64,000 bases of DNA, taken from positions 3,013,164 through 3,077,163 of the forward strand of contig JALECJ010000258.1 in NCBI GenBank assembly GCA_023515745.1. Reading direction: 5' to 3'. The position numbers and the translations under genes are program-made. This document shows positions 49,406 to 59,677 of this stretch, piece by piece (position 1 is the stretch's first letter; every line of letters starts with the position of its first letter). The notes under the pieces were generated by a model. The model saw nothing but the letters and a program-made list of their open reading frames with translations, was not told where the DNA came from and ran no database searches. The DNA is from Amoeboaphelidium protococcarum. Lineage: Eukaryota > Aphelidiomycota > Aphelidea.

Positions 49406-49792
49406 ATGGACTAATAATTGAAAAATGATCAAACCTTGGCGATTTGCACTTTGGCTATTGTGAGCAAGTTAGACACAACGTTTATTGTGAGTACAGTATA
49501 TAGACAAAATGTCTATCTTGAGTACAGTACGTATTTATTGATCCCTCCAAATTCTTGTGCAATATAGCGCTTAATTGACGCGTCAAAGAATGTATTGCTC
49601 GATCATTTGATGTCTTTTGATCGCAAAGTTTCTCCAAGTTGATGTTTTTTTTAGATTTACCGCCATTTATCAGATGATCGGTCTTTAGTTTATGCTGCTT
49701 TGAAAGCGGCGCATCTGGAAGAAGTGTTCTGGAATTAATAGCTAATGACCACACAATACGAGACTGTAGATGGGTAGACATTGAAAAATTGA
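49406..49792 (+). CDS. Small spliced gene, 107 aa, unknown
   Basis: Exon 1 (49406-49591) starts MDQQLKNDQTLAICTLAIVS and ends IQRLIDASKN; a 63-nt intron (GTATTG...TTTTTTTTAG with a long T tract, 49592-49654) leads to IYRHLSDDRSLVYAALKAAH and LEEVFWNQQLMTTQYETV, ending at TGA 49790. An alternative 27-nt intron from 49616 also keeps frame and gives 11 more... residues of the same style. The product is mostly helical, without known motifs. The exon contains an inverted repeat (49500-49516) flanked by direct repeats. It is divergent from NAT10 with a gap of only 78 bases, which supports a shared promoter. Confidence 0.45.
49489..49529. repeat. Inverted repeat flanked by a direct repeat
   Basis: The segment ATAGACA-AAA-TGTCTAT (49500-49516) is a perfect 7-bp inverted repeat with a 3-base spacer, flanked by direct copies of GAGTACAGTA at 49489-49498 and 49520-49529. 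Related TAGACAAAATGTCTA and TAGACAAAATGTTCA units occur at 51453 and 51485, about 2 kb away. Its position within the coding part of the small gene may mean that gene model is wrong here. Confidence 0.6.
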
Positions 49793-50296
49793 TATGTTTC
49801 AGTACACTGTACAGAAGGTTGTGATGTAGCGAACACTAATTTGGGAGCGGAGGATCTGTTGAATCCAGATGAATGATTGATTTTAGTTACGGAAAAGAAA
49901 AATATGGGCTTCAATTACTCTACAGTTTGTTCATGACTTTACCGAGCAAGTAAAGTACTGTTAGTCATGTCCATATGAGTATGACTTTTACATGGCTCAA
50001 ATGACCCATATAATCCATTCATATGACTCATCCAAATGGAATAGGCTAAAATTCAACCCATACTTGTCATCCATATGTGTGCCCAGCACTTTCTGAAACT
50101 GCAAAACGCTGTAATGTAAAAGAGCATTCTTTGCTTGAACGTGTTGGATAGCTTAATGCGGTCTATCTAGATATCAGATGTGTTGATGCTGTTGCTAATT
50201 AAAAGAAATTCATGCCTCTTTTTGTAGTCTACGATATTAAAGAGCCAGATTGATCAGGTTGACGTTGTTGATTCTGCAGTACGAGAAGTATGATGA
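49793..50296. other. Intergenic with clustered CATATGA-like palindromic units
   Basis: About 500 bases without a gene. At 49960-50080 there are several short related units in both orientations, such as CCATATGAGTATGAC, TTCATATGACTCATCC and GTCATCCATATG, each built around the palindrome CATATG. They may be regulator sites or decayed repeats. No protein-like frame with motifs is apparent. Confidence 0.45.
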
Positions 50297-51406
50297 TCAG
50301 TAAGAACGTAGGAGAAATATTAAACTGAGAAAGTAGCCACAGAGAAGCCTCGGGGTGAAACTTGCCATCCCAAGTGGTACTAGTGGAAGGAGTAAGAGAA
50401 GGAACGAGCAGAAAATATAAACATCTGTAAGAAAAGCAGAGATGATCATTTTGGGCGCGTAAAGAGCTACCCAGGCTCCGTTTAGGTACTGTGCTTGTTG
50501 GCCTTCTAAGGGTACATCAACTGTCGAAGGCTTGTAAAGGCAGTTATCATCCCTCAATTTATGTATGGAATCAACTGCTGGGCTCCAAGAATCTCTGAAC
50601 AGGAAGAACAATAACTATAATCAGTACTTAATTAAAGTACCCGAATCATCTGTAAAGCGTTCACTTTCACATCATCGGCACAGTTAATGGAAGAAAGTGG
50701 TTTAACACCTTTTGTATCACTCACGGAACGTAAGATGAAGCTGAATCTGCATAGTTGGTCCCTTCTCCCTCCGTCTAAGCCTCTGGTAAATCGGTTGAAA
50801 CTATAGTAGGATCGCTCACTGGGTTGTGGAAATAAATTAGAATATGTGAGCTCCTGGATCTCTAACACAAACGATAAATAAAAACCTTACTTGTTTAAAG
50901 TGCTTTTTGACCGAAATTGGCCGTTCGGTGTATTGCAGCAGAGAGAAAGTATGATGAGAGAGGTATGGAAATTCATCATGTATTTCAATTGCATCATGGT
51001 CTGAGCTCCAGACAATCCTAGCGGTTAACGTTGGTAAGGACACTTAAAGCTCCCACCAACAGCCTGATGTCACGGCCGAGATCAAATGTAAATAAAACGT
51101 GCCCCAGCGGTGCGAATTAAGAGACCAACGGAGTACGCCCACTCTTCCTAGAATGGGCAGATCAGAAGAACTTGAAACGACTGCTCGAAGACAAAAGACA
51201 AAAGACGGTGCAGACAAGTAGTAAAGTGTTTGGAAGATACTGACCGTTTCTGAACGGATCAGCAGAGCTGATGTCTAATGAAAAGCTCTTTTAATAAATT
51301 GAAATTCTTCTTCTTGTTGGCCTTTCGAGCAGCGCGTCTGAGCTGCTTCCGTTAAACGGTGATGGTCCTAAACCACTATAGATATGATCAGTAAAAGGCT
51401 AATCAT
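50297..51406 (-). CDS. Putative secreted or membrane protein, exon structure uncertain
   Basis: A long minus frame starts at ATG 51406 with a hydrophobic leader (MISLLLIISIVVQDHHRLTE) and runs open for at least 172 codons through FQFIKRAFHQTSALLIRSET, WGTFYLHLISAVTSGCWWEL and HDEFPYLSHHTFSLLQYTER to a GTAAGG donor at 50890. Further protein-like segments in other phases follow (LRRREKGPTMQIQLHLTF; SIHKLRDDNCLYKPSTVDV; FLLLLLPLVPLGMASF) before TGA 50299-50297, so at least two introns are implied, but I cannot fix them. Base composition is less AT-rich than neighbours. No family is recognised. It lies between the repeated palindromes at 49.5 and 51.45 kb. Confidence 0.35.
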
Positions 51407-51452
51407 GTGGCTCAGTTCCTTGCAAAGATAGATCTAAATTTATTCAGTACAT

Positions 51453-51499
51453 TAGACAAAATGTCTATCGTGAGCATATCACAGTAGACAAAATGTTCA
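51453..51499. repeat. Two further copies of the TAGACAAAATGTCTA unit
   Basis: TAGACAAAATGTCTA at 51453-51467 (inverted repeat TAGACA/TGTCTA) and a degenerate copy TAGACAAAATGTTCA at 51485-51499, each followed by a similar (CG/TG)AGCATAT sequence. They match the unit at 49500-49516. Confidence 0.6.
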
Positions 51500-51783
51500 T
51501 CGAGCATATGATTAGTATTAACGTTTCCAAAAAAAAATTGAATATAAAATAGCAATTAATAGCAGGGCAATGCTTTGACGTTCGAACAGAATTGTAGCAA
51601 AGTTCATTGTAACATCACTGTCGTGTGTACTCTTTTGGCATCGTCATTGTCCAATATCGAGCGTTAATGGTTTTTCGCTTCTTCCACAGGGCCTTCCGCC
51701 CGTTTCCTCTTCCGTCTTGAAACCAAAGTCGCTATTCGTTTTAAGTAAAACTCTAGTAAAGTAACGTACGTAGTTCAGCAATA

Positions 51784-53919
51784 ATGGTTAGCACAGTAAG
51801 GCTTATTGATTGCTTTGAATAATATTAATATATGTTAAAATTAATGTAGTAATCGTATGCTGCCAAATATGAGGCCTCTATTGAAGCTTTGAAGAGTCAG
51901 AATGTTTAGGATCGCATTAGTGCTAGCAAGTTTATCAAGAATGCAGTTATTGGTAATAAGAATCGAAAGCAACTTTTTATGCAAATGGGTCTCATCTAAA
52001 TTCTGGTTTCGATGATTATGAATCCTAGTGAGAGTGAAGAGGTGAGACTCTAAGCTGTGATCATTATCGGCAGTTTGACTTATGGAAGTGACGAGATTAT
52101 CGCCGCCTTAGTTCAAAATGGAGTAATTGTTCCCCTCTTGGAATGCCTCATTTAAAGTAGCTCAGGTAGTGAGAAGTTGGTTGAAGCAGCGGTCAAAGCT
52201 TTGAGGGCTCTGTTTTAGCATTCTGTTGTGCCTCGTGAGGATGTATTCTAGGACAGATACTTGCGAGCATTGACTAACCTGTTGTAATTGATTGATGGAC
52301 CTCAACATAATCTAGCCACAGTGAGCGCCAGTGTTATTGCAAGATGTGCCGAGACTGTGCCTCAATAGAACATGGTTGTCCGTTTTAATGGTCTGCCATG
52401 GCTTTTGAAAGCTTTGTAGAGTGCACACCCGAAAGCTTAAGAGTCCGCTCTGGATGCTATAAGCTCTCTAGCAAGATCCAATGCAGAAGTGTGCAAGTCT
52501 ATTATTCTAATGTCTATTGAACAGACTCCTCACTTCTCTAATGCTTTCCAATTACTAATGCATTTCATCCATGATAAGAGACCACAGATGCGTCTCATCG
52601 CTTGTACTACTATTGTCAATTTGTACAAGGCCAATGCCATTCCGTCTCACCAAGAAGAGGTTAAGATTAATGTATTGCCCGCTCTGGTCAAGTTGTTGGA
52701 TGAGGACAAGGATGCTGTGATACGTGAACGTGCACCTCTAATTCTTGGCCTACTTGTAAGTGATAGTGAAAGTATGTAGACGTCGTGCACCCATAATGAT
52801 GCCATTAAGAAATTGTCGCAGTTGTTGATTGCTAACGTTAAGCTGCGTAGTGATTTGGAAGCAGAATCTCCAGACAGCGATGAATTGAAATAAGCAGACA
52901 GAATCATGGAGAATGTTCTGCTATGTCTGGCTAGTGTGTCTTCTAAAGTGGAAGAGTGTAGAAATTAGATTATTAGCTAGAAAGTTCTACCGCATATTGT
53001 TAAGGCTCTGGAACACCCTTCCGTGGCAATGAGAAGTGCCGCCTGTCAATGTGCGCGCAGTCTATCTAGAAGTTTGAAGACTCTTCGCACGAATCTGGTG
53101 GATGCAAATATTGCTATGCCGCTGTTCAAACTATTATCTGATGAGAATCTGCAGGTGAAGACTACAGCTTCTGCCACTTTATGCAATATTGTTTTGGATT
53201 TCTCTCCGATGAAGAAGGTTGTCTTGGAGAATGGTGGAGTTGAAAAGATTGTTGCCCTGATCCAGTCAATGGACAATGATCTGAGAACTAATGCTGTTTG
53301 GGCGTTGAAGAATCTGCTATTTCAAGCTGATGCAGATATCAAGAAGACTGTGATGAAACACTTGACATTTGGTGCGTTAGAGCAGCTGATCAACGACCCT
53401 GAGGTGATTATTTAGGAGCAGGCCATCAATTTATTGCGTAATTTAGTCTGCGGGAAAGAGGCGGATATTGCAGAGGTATTTGCAGGATTTGGTGAGCAGA
53501 ATCTGATTTCGCTGATTGAGAAGAAGTTGCACTCAGAATCCAGCGGAGTCATTGCACAGACACTTTACGTCATTGTCAACATCTCCACGGGAAATGAGAG
53601 CCATAAGACTGCCATAGTGAGAAATGAGAACATTTTGCGCGAGATTATTCGCTGTACAGGGCATCAGGATGCTGATATCAGAGAGGCGACAGTGTGGTGT
53701 ATTATCAATTTGACTTGGCCAGATGATGTCGGAACATCGGGTAGAGTGGCACGTCTACGTTAATTGGGATTCGAAGATCGACTACGTATAATGACTAGTG
53801 ACTCTAATGATCGCGTCAAGGACCGCGTAAATACAGCCTTACCTCACTTTGCGGCAATATCTGGTAGCGGGCGTCCTGCTGCAGTTGGTGGTAGTCAGTC
53901 TGGCAATACTACAGAATGA
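51784..53919 (+). CDS. ARMC8/Gid5 armadillo scaffold of the CTLH/GID ubiquitin ligase
   Basis: Exon 1 codes only MVST; a 54-nt intron (51796-51849, GTAAGG...GTAG) leads to a long exon, total 693 residues, made almost wholly of armadillo repeats (e.g. SASKFIKNAVIGNKNRKQLF, RTNAVWALKNLLFQADADIK, QAINLLRNLVCGKEADIAEV). The C-terminal wording, from SGVIAQTLYVIVNISTGNES through ATVWCIINLTWPDD to LRQLGFEDRLRIMTSDSNDR, follows ARMC8 rather than importin-alpha or beta-catenin: it lacks an importin-beta-binding N-terminus. ARMC8/Gid5 links substrate receptors to the CTLH E3 complex, which in yeast degrades gluconeogenic enzymes. It ends at TGA 53917. Confidence 0.85.
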
Positions 53920-53983
53920 TCATTATGTAATTAATCTATCGAAATATCTGTCTATTTGATTGCTCATATAACACTTTTTTCCT

Positions 53984-54262
53984 ATGAGTACTCTGTTGAG
54001 GTTCATCAAAACCAATACACAGCTTTCTAGTGGACTTAAGATCGCATGGTGGAGGTCCTTTTTACAGCGTATGGCCACGAACTAATCACCATTAAAGAGA
54101 GAGATCAAGCAAGTAGATTTTTATTTCTTGTTTACAGTATGCATAATAATACTAGATTTTAATAAAGTTAAATAAAGAGCCGAATCACAAGGTTGGTAAT
54201 CTCCTGGTCCCATTTAAAAAGAGAATAGATAAACTTTATTAGTAGCTACTTCACAAGACTGA
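53984..54262 (+). CDS. Possible small mitochondrial-type protein, 92 aa
   Basis: Open frame from ATG 53984 (MSTLLRFIKTNTQLSSGLKI then AWWRSFLQRMATNQSPLKRE), a basic amphipathic N-terminus, to RAESQGWQSPGPIQKENRQT and TGA 54260. A GTAGAT donor after KREIKQ and several acceptors could remove a hydrophobic low-complexity part (VDFYFLFTVCIIIL). It has no recognised family. Chance openness is a real possibility. Confidence 0.3.
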
Positions 54263-54403
54263 TAGTCCGTCTGATTATTCTAAGTGTGCTTCTATCAATG
54301 GCCCTTGCAGGAAGAAGTATCTAAAGATCTTGATTAAATCATCAAGCACAATCTACTTTCGCGGACAGGAACTTGGATAGCTCTCTTTTGCATCCAACTT
54401 GCT

Positions 54404-54753
54404 TCATACCACGTCCATTCTCCTTCGCTTGCCACCCACTTCTTGCACCTCGACACCTTACTCATCATTGAATTTTCGTTTGAATTTAAGCGTAATGCCA
54501 GTCATACTATTCGCGATTCTATCTGCGTTCAACTACTGGATTATCAATTACCCCATGGCCAGCAGAGCTTGGAGGGAGTATGGTGAACTCCACCTGGTAG
54601 GGACGGCTTCCAGGACACATGACAAATACCGGGAGCTTCGGGCAATTCGTCGGCAGAGCTCTCACTGATCTCTACAAATCTGTCTTCCAGAATTGCAATA
54701 TCGAGCTCTGCTTCCCATTCAGAGTCAACAATTTTCATTTTTTTACCAGGCAT
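54404..54753 (-). CDS. Small acidic-basic protein, 92 aa, unknown
   Basis: Two exons, with a 71-nt intron (54523-54593, GTGGAG...CGCAG). Exon 1 reads MPGKKMKIVDSEWEAELDIA then ILEDRFVEISESSADELPEA and PGICHVSWKPSLP; exon 2 continues DRIANSMTGITLKFKRKFND and ends GGKRRRMDVV before TGA 54406. The KRRR near the C-terminus may be a nuclear localisation signal. Without splicing the frame ends earlier at 54544. No family is recognised. Confidence 0.45.
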
Positions 54754-54955
54754 TTTTTGGACTCTTTAGATGCTATAATGAAATTACAATAAAATTTATG
54801 AAATTGTACTATTAGTTAACAGCGACGTGAGTGGGGCAACAGCAACACTATGCCAAATTTTATCATTTTCGCGTGTATAAGAAGACTAGATGAGGCTTTA
54901 ATAAGTGCGAACGCGTTTGACTCGAAAGAATCACAGAAGAACTAAATTACTTAGA

Positions 54956-55228
54956 ATGATCCTCCCCTTCTCGGCCGGTTTCTACATCAGAATATACGGC
55001 AACACATACGTACACATCTGTTAGAAAAAGGTACTCCAAGTGGCTGCATTGTCGCAAATTATACAGCAAAATTTTCTGACGGTAGAGGAGTTAAAGCGAC
55101 AGTAGGCCAAGTTCAACCATTTTAAATGCGAGCACCTGTCCACCAAACAACCAATAACAGATGAACGTGTACCAGTCAGCAATCCAATGGACATCTTTGT
55201 CAAGCATGGAAACACTTATTCTCAATGA
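54956..55228 (+). CDS. Small protein, 90 aa, unknown
   Basis: A frame from ATG 54956 (MILPFSAGFYIRIYGNTYVH) through QIIQQNFLTVEELKRQQAKF, CEHLSTKQPITDERVPVSNP to TGA 55226. Amino-acid texture is protein-like and the frame contains two TAG glutamines. It is divergent from the 92-residue gene at 54753. No domain or family is assigned. Confidence 0.45.
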
Positions 55229-55363
55229 ATATCAAATTACTAATTCTAGTAAACATGATGACACGTAAATAAAGAATAACCGTGTACAGTCAGTCAGTCA
55301 ATCTAAGGGACCCCATCTATGATAACGCACGGTGTTAGATAGAAGCGGCGAGAAACCAGTTTC

Positions 55364-55699
55364 TCAAATCAACGTTTTCCATTCCGCCCGTTACTCTCGT
55401 CCATTGATTGACTGATCAGCAGCAATCAGCCAGCCACTTACGAGGGCTATGTTATTCAATGAAGACATACTTACTCTCTCTTTACCGCCAGCCATAATAT
55501 GTAATAGACTTTGATATGAGACTGCTTTAAAAAAGCTGTTCTTTAACGGAGCTCTTTTGATTAATTCTAATCGGTATTGCAGTATTATTAGTTCTCTCTC
55601 GGAAAAATATTCTGTCACGTTCAGTTACTTCTCTCCTTTCGAAGGAGGGGCATCTTTCTCATTTACTTTTTTCTCTTCACTGTTGTACAAGATACTCGC
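55364..55699 (-). CDS. Possible protein-coding exon, unknown
   Basis: The minus frame after a TTTCAG acceptor at 55700 reads ASILYNSEEKKVNEKDAPPS, NVTEYFSERELIILQYRLEL, KAVSYQSLLHIMAGGKER and ends near KTLI at TGA 55366. A GTAAGT at 55475-55470, just after GGKER, could be a donor, so the 3' part may be intronic. No ATG starts the frame, and little space exists upstream before the RING gene. Treated as uncertain. Confidence 0.28.
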
Positions 55700-55759
55700 C
55701 TGAAATAATCATCCAGCAAAATATATATTTAATTTGAATTTTATTCAGCACATTTTAAT

Positions 55760-56815
55760 ATGGTGCGATTTAATAGGAGCAATTCTACAGCAACGTTGAT
55801 GAGGACGATTGATGAGGTGGAATAGGCAGAATCTCAGATCCCATCCAATGTGACCAGAAATCAGGAGGGTGCAATGAGAATGGCGTGGTTGATGTGGCGT
55901 ATAGTCTGTGCTATTGTCCTGTTATACTCCATCGCTGTGATAGTCATCGGATCCATGGTTTATATGCGCTATCATGCGAGTACCTGTGTTCCATAGTTGT
56001 CCACGTGGCTGTTGGTATAATTGATCATACAAGGCATAGTAGTGGTGGTGAATTGCGCTATGCTCTGTGTAATTCCATCCATCTACGATGATCCCATCAC
56101 CGCTATGAGGAAATCATATAAATGTGGTTGGGTGTTTATCATCACCAGGCTGATACCCCTCGCTTATGCCGTATGGACTATAGTTGGCATATCCTTCACA
56201 GCTTTGCCACAGGAGATTGCAAATTGTTAGTCTGAAGACTAGATTGATTTTATCCGTGGATTCTGCGTGCTTTTGGTGTTTATACATTCCGCTATATTTA
56301 TACTTATGGGTACTATGGCATCTTGTGTCCCGTGTATCGTCGCGTTATTCATGGCGTATGAGCAAGGATATGATTACATGGAGTAAAGAGGGGTATCGTT
56401 GCCTTCTCACTCTAGACGATCTCTATAGTAATAATAATTATAATAGCTGCTCAGTCGTGGTTAATAGTCATCGTTTTAAGAATTGTAAAGATATATGATT
56501 CCAGTGAATATTACTGGCGATAAATCGTTACATGGTTGTGTATGCGCAATTTGTTAATGTGATTTACTCACTTGTTAAGAGTAAACTGATGCAGATTAAT
56601 TGCATCATATTAGTAATACGGATAGATTGTGGCAGTTGCAGTGTGGGCATATATACCATGAGTCTTGTATATCTTAGTCTGTAACGCTGCACTCGCGCCA
56701 TTGTCCTACATGTAGATAATCTATTGTCACTCCTAATCGGATAAGTCAAACCTCACTCGATGGATCACTCTCTGTTTCTACATCCTCACTGTCGTCATCT
56801 TCCTCATTGCATTGA
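55760..56815 (+). CDS. Multi-pass membrane RING-H2 protein
   Basis: The 351-residue product has four probable membrane segments (MRMAWLMWRIVCAIVLLYSI; LSTWLLVQLIIQGIVVVVNC; VFIITRLIPLAYAVWTIVGI; FCVLLVFIHSAIFILMGTMA), a Gln-rich linker partly coded by TAA/TAG runs near 56430, and a C-terminal RING: CVCAICQCDLL, then WQLQCGHIYHESCI and CPTCR, the Cys3-His2-Cys3 pattern. It is likely an E3 ubiquitin ligase on an endomembrane. The four helices before a RING resemble plant/protist and animal RNF membrane E3s, but no orthologue is named. It ends at TGA 56813. Confidence 0.8.
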
Positions 56816-56955
56816 TGACTGTCTTTAATCTCGTTAATTCTGTGTGATATATCAATTAAAAAAATACTTGATATTCCTTTGTATCTGGCTTTTAGTACTG
56901 TACTGATCATACTTACATTCTACTCTCTTCATTCCACCCAGTACTTTTCACTGTA

Positions 56956-57345
56956 TCAATCTACTATTATGCCCAACCTGAGGCTCGGGAACGTCAGATA
57001 GCTCTTCGCCGTTGTCAAATTCACGGCATTAGATTGAGAGACGCTTCCATCAGTAGAATACACCTTACAGTACTGCAACTAACCTCCGCTTTCACCAGCG
57101 ATGATTCTCATGTTCAGCACCATAAATAACGCACACACTAAGCGTTAGTGTATGAGATTGAGATCATCGGCATTCTGAAGTAGAGCCTAGACAACAGATG
57201 CTACATCCTTCAACTTTTACACTTTCAGCAGTGCGTAAATGCGTATATTGTCATTTCTGCTCAATCCAATTGCAAATCTTGTAACCACTTCAGGGTAGTT
57301 ATTACGCTTCAATAAGCGGAGCTCGCATAATAGAAATTTGTACAT
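56956..57345 (-). CDS. Small protein, 129 aa, unknown
   Basis: A single-exon minus frame starts MYKFLLCELRLLKRNNYPEV, continues FAIGLSRNDNIRIYALLKVQ, DDLNLIHQRLVCALFMVLNM and ends LRLGIIVD before TGA 56958. It has a compact alpha/beta-like pattern with no cysteine clusters or signal peptide. Between the RING gene and NOC4, it is only 45 bases from the NOC4 stop on the same strand. No family is assigned. Confidence 0.5.
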
Positions 57346-57390
57346 TCATTAAATTGTGAAATGAAAGATATCAATACTATATCATATTGT

Positions 57391-58911
57391 TCAAGATTAA
57401 TAAGCAAATAGCTTTGTCGACTTTATCTGATTCAGCGGGGCAGGTTTGCTATGCTGTTTAGTCAATTCAGCACGTAGCATAGTACTGTACGTCTCATCCA
57501 TATATTCGCTCTCTTGAAGCTCCAATTGCTGAGTGGTAAACTGCTTCTAGAATTATCTAGCCATATTTACCACGGCGGGTAGGTAGTGACTTTTCAAAGC
57601 CTCCAATTCCCACAGAGAACTCTACATTGCACCAGCCATAGATGGGTCCTGCTGATGCATATCAAAAGGATCCTAGCTATTATGACAAAACTTCTACTCT
57701 TCCACTTATGACAAGGCACGGTGTATCAAAACGATAGTGGACGGATGTCTGCGCATCAGATTATGTACCATGGCGAGCATAGTAAGAATTGCCGCCGGTG
57801 GAGAAGAGAGGCATAATCTGCACATTCGCTTTATAAATGCAGCCACCAGATTCACAGGGAGATGACTTGACTTTAAGAAGAGATCGGCCAACTTTAAGAA
57901 CCTACTCCTATACATGGAATGCACCATATCAAAGTTGAATAGCGCGTACAATTTGGTATAAAATTCTGGATAATCCAGGTTATACTTGTGAATCAGATGG
58001 AATAGACTGTTCAGAGCCAGAATCTGCAATATAAGATCTCCATTAGAGTAACAATCAGTCAGAAAATCATGCAATCTTCTAGGATCATTCATGTGTGGAA
58101 TAATATCCTCATGCAGCACCTTAAGTATGACCTTGTAATCGTCCACATTCAACATTGGTAGAGACATCACATCTAACCACGCCTCACTGAAAGCCTTCTG
58201 ATGACTTTTTGGGCATCCCACAGCAGTAATCCCATCACGTATATACTGAGAACTACCAGACACAAAATAGGTAGGCGTTTCATTCAATGACTATCCAGGT
58301 AGTTTCATCAATAAGCGTATCAGAAGATTACGCGCTTATGGTGCAGTTTTAACCAGCTATTCTTCACACATTCGATGTATGGACCTCAGACAGTAATATC
58401 TCAAATCAGAATGCTTCAAAACATAAAACTCCAACAACAGCTACAATAGCTATTCGGATACATGTGACTGACAGCGAAGTACAATAGTCAGTATCAAATT
58501 GTGATATAAATCAAAGTTGAATGCATATTAACCAGAGACGCGTTAATCTTACTGCGAATCAATCTACACAAAAGACATCAAACTTCTCACTATGGCAACG
58601 TTAATCTGCAGTCCATCACGCGCATCACCATCATTATGAGGAGTACTCAAAATTCTCAGCATTTACTCACACACTTCATTAAATACACTGCGCAACCATC
58701 CGAATGCTTTGACTCTATTCTTATCCGCTCGGTCCACCACATGAAGATCACCATCAGAGAGAAATCGTTCAAAGACGCGTGCTGATGCTCTCACACAATC
58801 TAAATGTTGATGAACATTGTTGCTCTTCAAATACTTTAATAGAACTAAAACTTGATTTATATTTCTCTTATCATCCTCTATCGATTACACGATACTTGAC
58901 AAGCCACTCAT
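57391..58911 (-). CDS. NOC4: Nucleolar complex protein NOC4
   Basis: Noc4 pairs with Nop14 in 40S precursor assembly. The single-exon product has 506 residues. The N-terminal half is helical; the conserved CBF domain carries ILALNSLFHLIHKYNLDYPE, FYTKLYALFNFDMVHSMYRS, RFLKLADLFLKSSHLPVNLV and AAFIKRMCRLCLSSPPAAIL, matching NOC4L and yeast Noc4 closely, followed by LRRHP-like HNLMRRHPSTIVLIHRA and ..SSLWELEALKSHYLPAVV. It ends at TGA 57393. TAR codons are frequent in the N-terminal half. Confidence 0.93.
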
Positions 58912-59154
58912 ATCTTTACTTGATACTAATATTTGTTAAGATTTGTATAAATTAGGCAGAATCGAAAGATTTGATAAATTTTCAATGAAGTAGCCTCGTT
59001 TACCGTAATAGAAGCTGTTCTTCCCTTTGCAGATTCTCTCTCGCTGTTGATCTTGGGACGAGACTGAAAGCAAATTCGTCAAGAGATAGTTCTCAATAAC
59101 AATCGACACGCAGAGATAGACAGAAAATTATATATACACAGACTTTTAAGTAAA

Positions 59155-59619
59155 ATGAGATTTAACGCGACTATGGTGATGGGAAAGAGACTTTTGTCTG
59201 CGAGTGTATAATGCAGATAGACTCAGATTGACAAGAATGCGTTTGAATAGATTTTATAACGGCACAATGTGGATGATACGAGTAGTCCATTGACTGATGT
59301 CGCTGTTAAATTCAAGCTGTGCAATGACGTGTCAAAGCACTTTACGCGTCCCCTCTCCTCTGTGGAGTTTAATAATATCACTAGTGCTCAAGATATTCTC
59401 ACACTCTTGTAAACTAAACCTCAAAGTGTAAATGTGGTACAGGCCAGAAAGGTGACCATTGAAGAGTAATTGTAAAAGATGAAATTACCTGCTAATATGC
59501 ATTTTGTGCCATCCAAACGCGATCTTATCCTCAGCGTTTTGAAGTAATAGTAGCGTTAATAGTAATAAAAGCAGTAACAATTATAGTCACAGACCCATCA
59601 CATGATAAATGATTAGTGA
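59155..59619 (+). CDS. Putative mitochondrial ribosomal protein mL50-like
   Basis: The 154-residue product starts with a basic, Ser/Arg-containing leader (MRFNATMVMGKRLLSASVQC) suited to mitochondrial import. The centre, VAVKFKLCNDVSKHFTRPLS then NNITSAQDILTLLQ, resembles the short conserved core of mL50 (MRPL50/Mrpl13 in fungi). The C-terminus is a Gln-rich run coded largely by TAA/TAG. mL50 is a weakly conserved family, so this is tentative. It ends at TGA 59617 and is convergent with NPL4. Confidence 0.5.
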
Positions 59620-59677
59620 TAAAATTGATATATTTTAATTCTGAATGCGCCTGACATAATATATTTTCTCAATACAA

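Noticed and set aside
51784-53919. Importin-alpha
   Set aside because: It has armadillo repeats but lacks the basic importin-beta-binding N-terminus, and its C-terminal wording fits ARMC8.
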